DNA from: Petrosia ficiformis
Taxonomy: Eukaryota; Porifera; Demospongiae; Haplosclerida; Petrosiidae
Assembly (NCBI GenBank): GCA_947044365.1
Contig: OX345641.1
Location: forward strand, 6,594,347-6,658,346
Direction of reading: 5' to 3'
Length of the DNA stretch: 64,000 nt
Part shown: positions 11,149 to 63,050 of the stretch, piece after piece
How positions within the stretch are numbered: position 1 is the first letter of the stretch
Layout of the letters: the number at the start of each line of letters is the position of its first letter
Translations under genes and position numbers: made by a program
The notes under the pieces: generated by a model
Seen by the model: the letters and a program-made list of their open reading frames with translations, nothing else
Told to the model about the DNA's origin: nothing
The model's database searches: none

Positions 11149-11312
11149 GCAAGATATTCAAGATGAAGGTGGAGAAGTATACGACATTCCAGAGGATATT
11201 TTGCAGCAAGGAATTGGTATGGGAGGAGGAACATCCCCTCCACCTCCTCCACCACCAGATGAAGATCCTCCTGATGAATGGAGTGATGAAGAAATATATG
11301 ATATCCCACCTG
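11149..11312 (+). CDS. Exon with two YDIP motifs and a polyproline run
   Basis: A phase 1-1 exon (164 nt, CTTCACAG acceptor, CCTG/GTGAGT donor). It encodes DEGGEVYDIPEDILQQGIG, a run of seven prolines, then DEWSDEEIYDIPP. Tyr-Asp-x-Pro motifs are typical of SH2-binding sites of Crk/Nck/Abl substrates such as Cas-family adaptors, and the prolines suit SH3 binding. Function is inference. Its exit phase matches the duplicated Scribble exon at 12573. I do not recognise the parent gene. Confidence 0.55.
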
Positions 11313-11451
11313 GTGAGTTTATGAAAAAGTAATTAGACTCTATACTATATAATTTCCACTGCAACATGTACATGTACATGTATATATGTATTATCACATG
11401 TGTATAGCTGCCTATCTTAGTCATCAATTCATTCATACTTGTATATATACA

Positions 11452-11459
<8 letters not shown>

Positions 11460-11508
<49 letters not shown>

Positions 11509-11800
11509 TGACTATATTTCTGTGCCTCGAATTACATGCGTTTTTCCTATATTCTAATTAATGCACAAAGTTTATATTTTGTATATAACCCTCAAAACGG
11601 GTTTATATATGCGCATGCTCGTGAAAGCATGAAAGTAGGTGTGTCTCGGGATATATCTTTACAAAACTCCCTCGCCACCAGGTTTATATTTTTTATGCCA
11701 TGCGCATGCTCATGAAAGCATGAAAGTAGCCTTAGTAGGTGTGTCAAAAATGGACTCTTTAGCTCAGGTAAATAAATGTTTCTATGAAATATATTTTATA
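11460..11800. other. (AT)n tract and pieces of an unknown repeat
   Basis: A (TA)n run at 11461-11505, then two copies of GCGCATGCTCRTGAAAGCAT (about 11610 and 11704). CTCGGGATATATCTTTACAA at 11646 is the reverse complement of a stretch at 13879-13918, so both belong to one uncharacterised repeat. Confidence 0.5.
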
Positions 11801-11805
11801 TACAG

Positions 11806-12065
11806 TACCTGACATTATTTTAAGTTTACATACTATCACTGTACTTCCATTGACTACAGTGTACTTTGTGAGTCAAGTACACTGTACTTCAAATGTACTA
11901 CACAGTATTACACCTTAGTACTATACTATCACATACAAATGTGAAGGTAATTCACACATTACTATGATTACAGTACAAGTAGTACTACAGTACTACTTAG
12001 AAGTACACTTGACTATCACCTTATTGAAGTGTAGCTCTCATCATAGTATGTAAACTTAATAAAGT
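11806..12065. mobile_element. MITE-B copy at the outer edge of the inverted duplication
   Basis: Left end GTACCTGACATTATTTTAAG TTTACATACTATC and right end CATAGTATGTAAACTTAATA are inverted. The usual right terminus (AGTCAGGTAC) is cut after AAAGTCA, where the left arm of the inverted duplication begins. Family copies: 2945-3060 (partial), 13318-13560, 21676-21925, 22310-22560, 33872-33985. Confidence 0.75.
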
Positions 12066-12359
12066 CATTTACAGTACATTTACAGTACATTTACATGTAC
12101 ATGTACATGTAGCACCCTTTTAAGTGTTTTGATGTAGCCATTTAAGATTACATAATGCCTGAGGAAGCTCCAGAGGAATAAGTGAATAGTTCAATATTCA
12201 ATTTGCTCTAAATAGCTATGAACTACGTGTACATGTACATCAATTAAGTGTAACCAAACTACATGTACGTGTACATGTACATCAATTAAGTGTAACCAAA
12301 CTACATGTACGTGTACATGTCTATTGTAACAATTAAACTGAAATATTAGAGCTATAAAA

Positions 12360-12459
12360 TTAGTCTGTCAGTTTGTCACACTTCCCCTCTCTCTGTCTCT
12401 CTTTGTCTCTCTGTCTTTCTCTGTCTTTCTCTGTCTTTCTCTGTCTCTCTGTCTTTCTG

Positions 12460-12490
<31 letters not shown>

Positions 12491-12560
12491 GTTTGTCTCT
12501 GTTTCTCTCTGTTTCTCTGTCTCTCTGTCTCTCTCTGTCTCTCTGTCTTTCTGTCTCTCT
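12360..12560. repeat. (GTCTCTCT)n tract before exon 31 copy
   Basis: Pyrimidine tract directly upstream of the CATTCAATTCAG acceptor; the mirror tract in the right arm is 23320-23440. It may serve as an exceptionally long polypyrimidine tract. Confidence 0.85.
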
Positions 12561-12572
12561 CATTCAATTCAG

Positions 12573-12839
12573 ATTCGGTTAACAGAAGAAGAAAGCCAGC
12601 AGCTCTTTTAGCTCCAGAAAAATTAACATTTAAAGATAGATTAGCACTACATCGAAGGAAAGTAGATAATTTCATGAAGGAGGTTGAAGAGGATATAAAA
12701 AGGGTCCAGAGACGTTCCTGGACTCCTGGAGGGTCCCCTCGTGTATATCATAGTGGTTCTTCATCTCTTACTGTGTCACCCACTAGTAAATGGCCTTTAT
12801 CAGCAAGTGTTGGGACTCCCCCTTTTTTCAGAACCACAA
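12573..12839 (+). pseudogene. Inverted duplicate of Scribble C-tail exon 31
   Basis: Same 267-nt length and same AG/GT borders as the minus-strand exon 23041-23307. Encodes SVNRRRKPAALLAPEKLTF and VQRRSWTPGGSPRVYHSG. Differences I can see from the other copy are few: FMKEVEED here versus FTKEVEED there, and one silent change near the start (TCGGTT versus TCAGTT). The frame and splice sites are intact, so it is not decayed. It is called a pseudogene only because it is detached from the rest of Scribble and points the opposite way; it could be part of a chimeric plus-strand transcript. Confidence 0.75.
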
Positions 12840-13707
12840 GTAAGAAATGATAAATGAGTGCATATACACAAAAACGAATTAGAATCAGTGGGTGTGGAAA
12901 CAGCCAGTCATGGCAAGACATTGTCTGATAAATATAGTGAATATCTGTTAAATTAAAAATGACCTGTATATAAAAGTACATGTATATTTGGAGCAAACAA
13001 GAGTGGTTACAATGTCGCTGAATACTTAATTAGAATATATACATGTATACAAATGTACATACATGTATACATATACATACATGTAGTCAATTCAAGAATG
13101 TCATCTTTATTAAGTTTACTACATGTACATGTGTAATACTGTGTAGCACATTCAAAGTACATCAATACTGTAATTTGTATCAAATTCTACATGTACATGT
13201 ACATGTACATGCTCTCTATTCAAGAAACTAATGAAATTGCACTCTTTGGCATTAAGTTTAACATTCAATATAATTATATGTAATTATTTTGCATAAATTG
13301 GCTGAACATTCTGAGTGAAGTACAATTGTACACTATACTTTGAATGTAACAGTATTACACCTTAGAGTACTATGCTATCACATACAGTACATGTACAAAT
13401 GTAAAGGGATTCATAAATTACTATGATTACAGTACATGTACATGTATATACATGTACATGTAGTAGTACTATAGTACTACTGAGAAGTACAGTCAACTAT
13501 CACCTTATTAAAGTGTAACTCTCATCATAGTATGTAAACTTAATAAAGTCAGGTACTGTACATACATGTACTGTACATGTACATGTACATGTACATGTAC
13601 ATGATTGTGTTGGTAATTGGTATTTTATCTATCTATTCACTCATGTACACAATGTATTGATTCATCGCTTATTTATTTTCATCCATACACACATGCACAC
13701 TATACAG

Positions 13708-13790
13708 ATAACCAGTTTTCACCAGATCGTTTAGCTAATTATGAAAAGACGACTAGAATTTTAGGAGATAGAGAACTTAGTGAATCTGAG
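13708..13790 (+). pseudogene. Inverted duplicate of Scribble C-tail exon 32
   Basis: 83-nt copy of the minus-strand exon 22078-22160, with intact TATACAG acceptor and GAG/GTACAT donor. It encodes NQFSPDRLANYEKTTRILGD followed by RELSESE; the other copy has ND in place of NY. It joins in phase to the exon copy at 12573-12839. No stop follows in frame before the donor. No copy of the last Scribble exon was found on this side. Confidence 0.75.
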
Positions 13791-13991
13791 GTACATGTAC
13801 ATTGTAATAAAATATCTATTACATTTCTTCTAATTACGATGGTACACAATGTTCATCGGTCAATATGCGAAATATAAACCTGGCGGCTCGGGAGTTTTGT
13901 AAAGATATATCCCGAGGGCCGTATGCCCGAGGGATATACATGTATCTTTACAAAATACACATATATATATACATATATATATATATACACG

Positions 13992-14022
<31 letters not shown>

Positions 14023-14100
14023 ATATATCCATTCATTTATCCATCCATTTGTGCATCCATTCATTCATTCATGCATCCATTATTTAATTAATCTATCTAG

Positions 14101-14198
14101 CTTTATATCTGGTATTCATTGTCCCTGGCCCTCGATGGGTAGGACCATACATAGTGATCATGCAAGATTTGTGGATACATACTACAGACCATACCCAG
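14101..14198 (+). pseudogene. Orphan acetyl-CoA synthetase exon
   Basis: Phase 1-1 exon of 98 nt (ATCTAG acceptor, CCAG/GTTAGC donor). It encodes CPWPSMGRTIHSDHARF followed by VDTYYRPYPG, which matches the segment of acetyl-CoA synthetase (ACSS/AcsA) W-P-x-M-A-R-T-I-x-G-D-H-x-R-x-x-x-T-Y that precedes the G-Y-Y-x-T-G-D-G motif of adenylate-forming enzymes. No other ACS exon was found within the window on either strand, and the neighbourhood is repeats. It has no stop, so it may be a recently moved fragment. It lies in the spacer of the inverted duplication. Confidence 0.7.
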
Positions 14199-14199
14199 G

Positions 14200-15170
14200 T
14201 TAGCAAAATGGGTGTGGTCGAACTTTATTGGTCAAAATGCTAAATCTGCTTTGGTGGCATTGGACCACTTGACACAGATAGTCTGGTGGGGTTAAAGACA
14301 TCTTTGGTGGGATTCCAGCCCTCCCCTCTCTCTACATACATGTATCTGAAAATGCTTATAGAGTCCTGTTTACCAATGCATCATATAATAATATTTACTC
14401 TCCAAAAACTTTGAATGACCCATAAAATAATATACAGTATGTGACTGTCATGTGACGTTATAATAAAATTTTTTTCCATTGGATCAAGTGATTCTGTATG
14501 TGTCTTTTGTACTTGGATGGATGAATAGATGATTGATAAATTGAAGGGTAAAAGTATTAAATACAAATGCTGAAGTATTTGGTCCCTAGTCTGAATACAA
14601 TGAACAAGCTTGCAGTTATGTCACTTGACAGTTCTCTGCTTTAACAAATAAAAACACTTGATATCTAAAGCTACATGTACATGTACATGTGTGTATTTAT
14701 CTAGATGTTGCTGTAGACATGTACATTTATTAGAGATTTCAACGGCTTGTGTGCTCGCTTTTAATAGAGTATACTGAGAAAAGGACAGAAGCAGTATGCA
14801 ACACAGCCTTAACTTTCCTGGAACCCCCATGTTTAGATTGTACAAGTATGCATGTGCAAATATTAAGCATGGGAAGCTTTGAAGTGAAATCTTTTAAGGA
14901 ATGAAGGTTTGAACATGTCTTCACTTGCCTGTGCACAAGACTTCCCCTTGTTGTCTTATGCCTTGGCATGTCAAACCTTACAGGAGGTGATCAACATGTG
15001 CAAAAGACCTCCCATTGCACATTGGTGTACTTATTGGTGTACTTGATCAAGCTGAGTACACCACCTTATGGTATGTGTGACCATACTTACAGGTTCCAAG
15101 ATTCCTCCACCTTGTTATATGGTTAATGATTGTACTATATTGAAAACCAGACTAAAGGAATATGTAAATT
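14200..15170. other. No gene seen
   Basis: Spacer of the inverted duplication. Only frames of 60-76 codons without recognisable content. Confidence 0.6.
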
Positions 15171-15177
15171 TTAGTTT

Positions 15178-15563
15178 TTATGGCCCGCAGGGCCATACCT
15201 ATAATTGCTTTCACATGGGTTCGAACTATATATATATATATATAAATGTTTGTGTCACTTGCGTGAGTATGCATTGTATACGTAGTTAAGGAAGTTGCGT
15301 CATTCTGGGGGGCTCGGTCAATTAATGGGCGTGGCATGTAAAACAACACACTCGAGTAGTGATGGGCGATACCACAATTTTGATTTCGATACGATTCCGA
15401 TTACTTTTCTTCCCAGTATCGATGGTATCGAGTACGATACCGAGTTATAAAGAGTGCGCATGCGCACGTAGTAATACTTTGGGGCGTGGCAAGCCAAGGC
15501 CTTTGCAATTTGATTGTGTGCCACCATGACGGTGTTTTAATTATTACTGCAATCTTCATAACC

Positions 15564-15594
<31 letters not shown>

Positions 15595-16085
15595 CATTTT
15601 TAATTAACGCAGCGCGCTTTTAGAATAATAATTATTAAGTAATATTAACGTTAAGTGGGTGTGGTCTTTGGTATCGACTGTGTTCGGTTCTGATTCCTGT
15701 ACTCGGTGCCATTACATCTGCGCCTGGAATCGAAGTATCAAGTACTTGAGTGTCGGTATCGCCCATCACTACACTCGAGTTACAGACCAACAGGAAGACC
15801 CAGGAAGAATGCAAAACTGTAACTAACACTAATAACTGTTGTATATAGCAGAGAAACAGTATAAAGATGATGCAAGAGTCTTTAGCAAGTAATAAATGAG
15901 GCCCCGGAAGTCATCATTAAGAACCTTGAAGGAGTACTTCAGTTTCTATGCACTTATAGACGGCAGTCAGTTACACTTACTTCTCAGTTCAGGCCCCAGT
16001 TTTTGAGTAGACGGAAAGGTAGAGACAATAGCAATGATTGATACATAGTCATCACAAAGAAATTATAGGGATAGTTTTTTCTCAA
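15178..16085. mobile_element. MITE-E copy containing a nested hAT MITE
   Basis: Starts TTTATGGCCCGCAGGGCCAT and ATTGCTTTCACATGGGTTCG; ends near AAATTATAGGGATAG. Family members at 25315-25768 (reverse) and 50441-50870 share GGCTCGGTCAATTAATGGG and GTACGTAGTTAAGGAAGTT. Interrupted at 15357-15771. Confidence 0.7.
15357..15771. mobile_element. hAT-type MITE with 8-bp target duplication
   Basis: Perfect 17-bp inverted ends TAGTGATGGGCGATACC / GGTATCGCCCATCACTA and an 8-bp direct repeat CACTCGAG immediately outside (15349-15356 and 15772-15779). 8-bp duplications are typical of hAT elements. No coding sequence inside. Confidence 0.9.
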
Positions 16086-16151
16086 TATGCATGTATCTTG
16101 TTTACAATATCATTATTTTACTAATATACAAATTGTAACTCTCCCATGCAG

Positions 16152-16191
16152 GAGAAACAGTTTACAGTCTCAATATTACTGGCTAAAGGAA
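16152..16191 (+). CDS. Small exon, unknown gene (pair with 16791)
   Basis: 40 nt between a CCCATGCAG acceptor and a GGAA/GTAAGT donor, phase 0 in and 1 out. It encodes EKQFTVSILLAKG and joins in phase to 16791-16867. Unrecognised. It lies in transposon-rich DNA close to the edge of a MITE-E copy, so it may be an exon remnant. Confidence 0.35.
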
Positions 16192-16790
16192 GTAAGTACA
16201 CATACATGTACATGTACATGTGCAATAGTAATACAATTTTTCTGTAATATAAACCATACTGTATACCATTTATACAATCTATCACTGAATATTTAGTTAC
16301 TGTTTAAACTGAATTTTAACAAAGTACTACTGAGCGTAGAACATGCATAGTAGAAAATGGAACGTTAACATTTTATTGACATATACTATAGTAAACAGAA
16401 GACCTTCTAAGAAAGCCATAGCTACTAAATTTATGCTTCTTTAGTAGCAGGAAGGCAGCAAGGTGAATGTTTGAAAATGCAGTAGTACAGTGAAAATTCC
16501 TACTATTATTTAATAATTGAGGGCATGTTTATCATCACACCCACTTCCTCTTAGTATTTAAAGCGTGTATTAAACAAGCTTTGGGGAAAAAAATGTACAA
16601 ATTACTACTATACATATGTATACATGTAACTAGACTAACAGAGTCAATGAAATTTGTTATGACATGTACCTTTTCTAAAATTAGGTACATCATATATGTA
16701 CATAACTACATATATATATATATATATATAATTACATGTATATACATGTATCTATTCCAAATACATAAAAATGTCCACTTATATGAATAG

Positions 16791-16867
16791 ACCATCAGTT
16801 CAAGATTCTTCCAATGCAAAGCTATGCTGCTCAAGAACAGTTTAAAAAGGCCACACAAGGTGTCAAG
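16791..16867 (+). CDS. Small exon, unknown gene (pair with 16152)
   Basis: 77 nt with GAATAG acceptor and AAG/GTATGC donor. Joined to 16152-16191 it reads NHQFKILPMQSYAAQEQFKK and ATQGVK, a plausible folded-protein segment. Other frames have stops. Family not recognised. The donor leads straight into the 52-bp minisatellite; no next exon was found. Confidence 0.4.
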
Positions 16868-16869
16868 GT

Positions 16870-17960
16870 ATGCCCGATATATTGATACATTTATACATAA
16901 ATAACCACAATCATACATACACCCACCCATCATCACATACATGTACATTTACACATATACACAATCATACATACACCTACCCATCATCACATACATGTAC
17001 ATGTACATATACACATATACACACAATCATACAGACACCTACCCATCATCACATACATGTACATATACACATATACATACAATCATACAGACACCCACCC
17101 ATCATCACATATACATGCACATAATCATACATACACCTACCCATCATCACATACATGTACATATACACATATACACACAATCATACATACACCTACCCAT
17201 CATCACATACATGTACATATACACATATACACAATCATACATACACCTACCTATCATTACATACATGTACATAATTATACACAAATACACAATCATACAT
17301 ACACCCACCCATCATCACATACATGTACATATACACATACACACAATCATACATACACCTACCAATCATCACATACATGTACATATACACATATACACAT
17401 ATACACACAATCATACATACACCTACCCATCATCACATACATGTACATATACACATACACACAATCATACATACACCTACCCATCATCACATACATGTAC
17501 ATATACACATATACACACAATCATACATACACCCACCCATCATCACATATACATGTACATAATTATACACAAATACACAATCATACATATGCCCACCCAT
17601 CATCATATACAAGTACATATATGCATATACACAATCATACATACACCCACCCATCATCACATACATGTACATATACACACATAATATGTGTACATATGTA
17701 CATGTATGTGATGATGGGTGGGTGTATGTATGATTGTGTATATGTGTCACATATACACAATCATACATACGCCCACCCATCATCACATACATGTACATTT
17801 GTACATATACGCATATACACAATCATACATACACCCACCCATCATCACATACAAGTACATATACGCATATACACAATCATACATACACCTATCCATCATC
17901 ACATTATTATGTCATACATGTACATATACACACATACACACAATCATACATACACCAACC
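16870..17960. repeat. ~52-bp minisatellite with an internal inverted unit
   Basis: About 20 units of ACAATCATACATACACCCAC, CCATCATCACATACATGTAC, ATATACACATATAC. At 17690-17755 one unit is in reverse orientation (GTGATGATGGGTGGGTGTAT). All open frames here are by-products. Confidence 0.92.
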
Positions 17961-17964
17961 CATG

Positions 17965-18905
17965 AAGGAAATCAATCTGAAACTAAATTTTAACTATGGC
18001 AACAGTAGTAACTCTGGCATTTTAAGTTAGAGAACCGGCGAGTGGCAAAACTGGCAAAACTGGCAAAATCTGCTTCATATTCCAGACAAATCATTTTTTT
18101 TGTTTGTTGAACTATCACAATGATTCTAGCGCCATTCCAATTGCATTTATAGTAAAATTCTGGTCTTAAGGTAACGAGATGATATTTTCAGATACTATGA
18201 AAGAAGACAGTCTCAACGACTACAAAGATTTGATCTGGAATTGGACGCCATTTTCTAAGTGGAATTAATTACGCATGCGCATTTGTATACTCGGAACATG
18301 GAAGCTGAAAAGGTACATGGAAGTGCTCGGATTCGTTTGTGAGCAAATATATTCTTATATTAATGAATATAATAATTATTCAAGTATTAAAGAATAATAT
18401 TGTATACTATGATAAGCATTGAAATACTGAATGGTTGACACAGTGACTGACACTACTTCTTGTAGGACTGCAGACAGTGCTGTAAGTGACGCAGAGAATA
18501 TACATCATCTGTAAGTGAAAGAGAATGATAATCAATACATAAATACAAAAGACTGACCTTCATTAATGAACAAATTTTAATGCATTTATGATTGCATGAC
18601 TTTTAATGATAAATAGCGATCTACAAAACATATTCCCACAATTCAAAAAAAAAATGATCAAAACAAGAATAATAAAAAACATTTTCAATAAAAGTGAAAG
18701 AAGATGTAGGGATGTCAAAACCCAAAAAGCATACAAACAAGGTTGGGAAGCTAACATAGGACCCAAAATTAAACAAACCACTTCCATATAACCCTACATA
18801 AGTACAGCTCTGTATTTTGTTTTATATAGCACTTGTGTTGTAATGCATGATGGATGTTACTGGGTGATGGCATTTGCCATGTTTTCACAGTAATTACTAT
18901 GGTGG
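17965..18905. other. No gene seen
   Basis: Unique-looking sequence; GGCAAAACTGGCAAAACTGGCAAAA short repeat near 18043. A 61-codon lysine-rich frame at 18606-18791 is not convincing. Confidence 0.55.
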
Positions 18906-18917
18906 GGATATAGTACT

Positions 18918-19274
18918 CATAGGCGTAGCTATGGGGTGGCCAGGGTGGGCCTGGCCACCCTTAAAAGATTATGGGCCCTCCTGCTGACCATGTGATAAAA
19001 TGGCTGTCAAGAGGCAGTCAATCATTACTAAATTTTCTAGCACCAGTCCACTCTAGGATTATTTTTGATTGATGAAGAGTTAATCAATCTAAACCATCTT
19101 AGAGTACTGTCAGAGCGTGAGTCAGATGTAGACGAGGATTTGTGTTTGTAATTGTAAATCGCAGTCTCGGTGTAAGTGGTCACACCCCTCGTGAAAATTA
19201 ATTAGCCGCAAAATTTTCGCGGTGTTCTTCGCACACCGGGCCCCCTTTCATTTCTTGGTCTGGCTACGCCACTG
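18918..19274. mobile_element. hAT-type MITE with 8-bp target duplication
   Basis: 357 bp starting CATAGGCGTAGC and ending GGCTACGCCACTG, with GC-rich GGCCAGGGTGGGCC near the left end. Flanked by ATAGTACT at 18910-18917 and 19275-19282. Non-coding. Confidence 0.9.
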
Positions 19275-19282
19275 ATAGTACT

Positions 19283-20300
19283 GCATCTTAGGTAAGTTCA
19301 TCCAAATCCTGATGCCAAGATGGAGGCAAATGCCTTTGTACTGTTTAATGGGATGTTTAATCCACTAATCAATTGCGATTAATATTGAAATTCTTCTGAT
19401 TATTAATAATATATATAATTATAGAGTTATTTAAATGTTCCAGAAAGCATACTTTTCAAGCATGCAACAACAAATGAATGCACTAAAGTGCAGAACCCTC
19501 GCTAGCTACTGCTAAACAGCAGTGCTTTAGAACAACTTTACCTAAGTAACATATTGCAACAGCCAGGAACACTAAGAAGTCAGTAGTACATCATGAATAT
19601 GCAAATTACGGGGATCGCATGACCATCAAATCTCTTGAGAACTAGCGAATTTCTAGACAAAACTCCACAAGCAGCTGTATAAACACTCGTTAGGACGATA
19701 GACAAAGCCCAAGAAACAAAGCTTCGAAGAGACAAAAGTTAGTGTTTCTGCGAAAACGACAAGATAGCGACAGATCGACGAGAATTTACACGGCTGTTTC
19801 TCTGCAACAAGACGAGTTCAGAACAAATCGCTTTTATTTCATACCTGTCACTATAAAAGTATTCTGAAAATAGTAAGACCTTGTAGTTGTGGAGATCAAG
19901 CGGTAACACACAGACACACACGAGTTATTAGTCTGGATACTCGATAACCAGACTACGAGTTATAACTCTCCGCCTACGCGCTCGGGTTAATAATGTAAGT
20001 GCATGACAGGCCGGTATCATCAAATGGGAGGAGTAATTGGCCTACTGATTATCAATCAATTTGAAGTTAGCCATTTCAGAACCCCAGCTAATTCTCAACC
20101 CTACTAATTATAATAATTATTATTCAAACTACAATAATAATTATCAAAACACATAACAATGAAAGACTAAATTTTAAACAAGATAATATAATTATTTGTC
20201 ACATTCTTCAACATGAACAAAAAAGTATGATAATATAATAATTAAAAAAGTAAACATAATTTGTGTAATAATTATTATTAAATTAGTTTTATCTCATTTA
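19283..20300. other. No gene seen; hairpin at 19929-19955
   Basis: TAGTCTGG...CCAGACTA is a short hairpin. AT-rich ATAATTATTATT sequence from 20100 on is probably the 3' flank of Scribble. Confidence 0.5.
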
Positions 20301-20322
20301 AAATTAATATTATTATTAATAA

Positions 20323-20328
20323 TTTATT
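20323..20328 (-). promoter_or_regulatory. Candidate Scribble polyadenylation signal
   Basis: AATAAA on the minus strand about 170 nt after the TGA at 20497-20499. The surrounding 20100-20450 is very AT-rich, so chance occurrences are likely. Confidence 0.35.
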
Positions 20329-20496
20329 TACTATAATAAAAAAATAATATTGAGATTTCTGACGGAGTTTGATATGATTGTATTAATGATGAAACTCATG
20401 TATTAGCTTCAGTTAAAAAATATGTTTTTTTTTAAACGAGAATAAAATATAGATCTACTGTTCTTTTGACACACATACATGTACAAACACACTTAT

Positions 20497-61878
<41,382 letters not shown>

Positions 61879-61918
61879 TCAGGTAATAACAATTACAACA
61901 CAAATGATTAGACAAATC

Positions 61919-62093
61919 AGAGGTGTGGAAACATTGAGCCAACTACCGGACATTTTGACCTACTGTATTTTCACCCCTCCTGTCCTGCTCCCCATATACT
62001 TTATATACAGTTCAGTTTCAATTTACCAGACATTCACTAGATTTATCGGACAATGCCTGCATGACTGGCTGTTTACACACCACAGACATAGAT
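61919..62093. mobile_element. MITE-G copy, complete
   Basis: AGAGGTGTGGAAACATTGAG to GGCTGTTTACACACCAC. Contains TTTATCGGACAATGCCTGCA. Upstream of the first visible Scribble exon. Confidence 0.75.
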
Positions 62094-62099
62094 TATTCA

Positions 62100-63050
62100 A
62101 AATTGATAGTGACATGTACATGTACATGTACATGTACATATGCAAGAAAATAATTAATTCCGAAAGCAATATGCATTCAACATTGTAAATATTGTTGGAA
62201 AATAATTTCATGTTTTTGCTTGCCTTCACAAGAAATTGTGGCATTGACAAAAATATGTCTGTTAGATATGCTGACTAAACTATCAAGATGTGTCTGCGTG
62301 TTTCATTACATGTACATGTACATACACATGAACATATACACTGTACATGTACATGTATGTGTACATATACATGTACATGTAGTGCAACGATATACAAGTA
62401 CATGTACGCGTACAAGTACATATACACTGTACATGTACATGTATGTGTACATATACATGTACATGTACATGTAGTGCAAAGATATACAAGTACATGTACA
62501 TGTACATGACTTCTGTTGTTATTTACCAAAGAATGCTAACAGCTGTTGATTAGCAACCATAATTACAAGTACATGTACATGTATGTTAAAATATACATAT
62601 ACATAATATAAAATTATGATTTATACATAATATACATGTACATGTACTTGTTGTGTACATGTACTGTAAACCACATGACTGCAACATGTACTTGGCATGG
62701 ATTTTAAAGTTAATATAAACACTTCATTGTTATAGTCTATATGTAAATACACTTGTAAGGATGTTATTATTAATTGTTTATAATCGAGAGCAATGGACAT
62801 GTACATGTACATGTACTTGTACTGTAGATGTACTTGTACTGTACATGTACACCGCATATGTTCTGTGTAACAGCTTCAAGTAAATTAATACATGCACACA
62901 TACATGTACACATACATGTACATGTAAATGTACGTGCACTATACACGTACATGTCCTGTATGTACATGTACATGTACACCACATATGTTATGTGTAACAG
63001 CTTCAGGTAAATTAATACATGTACACATACAATATACACATGTACATGTA
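62100..63050. other. ACATGT-rich region upstream of the first visible Scribble exon
   Basis: A duplicated block TACACTGTACATGTACATGT...GTGCAACGATATACAAG (62340-62490) and another TTCTGTGTAACAGCTTCAAG / TTATGTGTAACAGCTTCAGG (62860 and 62990). The Scribble N-terminal exon(s) were searched for here on the minus strand and not found. Confidence 0.55.

Larger units (their letters stand above)
12066..13851 (+). repeat. Left arm of ~1.8 kb inverted duplication
   Basis: This segment is repeated as reverse complement at 22017-23902. Matching order: GTACAT/TTACAG-rich edge, AGCACCCTTTTAAGTG, the CATCAATTAAGTGTAACC minisatellite, the GTCTCT tract, exon 31, a MITE-G piece, the stretch with CTCTTTGGCATTAAGTTTAA, a MITE-B copy, and exon 32. 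Homology stops at 13851 just after GATGGTACACAAT. The left border falls inside the 3' end of a MITE-B copy (11806-12065). Arms differ mainly in simple-repeat lengths. Confidence 0.9.

Noticed and set aside
12360..12675. Minus-strand frames RDRETERQRD
   Set aside because: Reverse reading of the GTCTCT tract and antisense of the copied exon.
16870..18030. Plus-strand frames up to 302 codons (TYTHPSSHTCTYTH)
   Set aside because: By-product of the 52-bp minisatellite; both strands and several frames are open.
18606..18791. Lysine-rich 61-codon plus frame
   Set aside because: Short, low complexity, no family resemblance and an equally long frame on the other strand.
62520..62565. Possible N-terminal Scribble exon (ANQQLLAFFG on the minus strand)
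   Set aside because: It resembles the expected A-N-Q-L...F-F segment, but there is no acceptor upstream in range and the match is too short.
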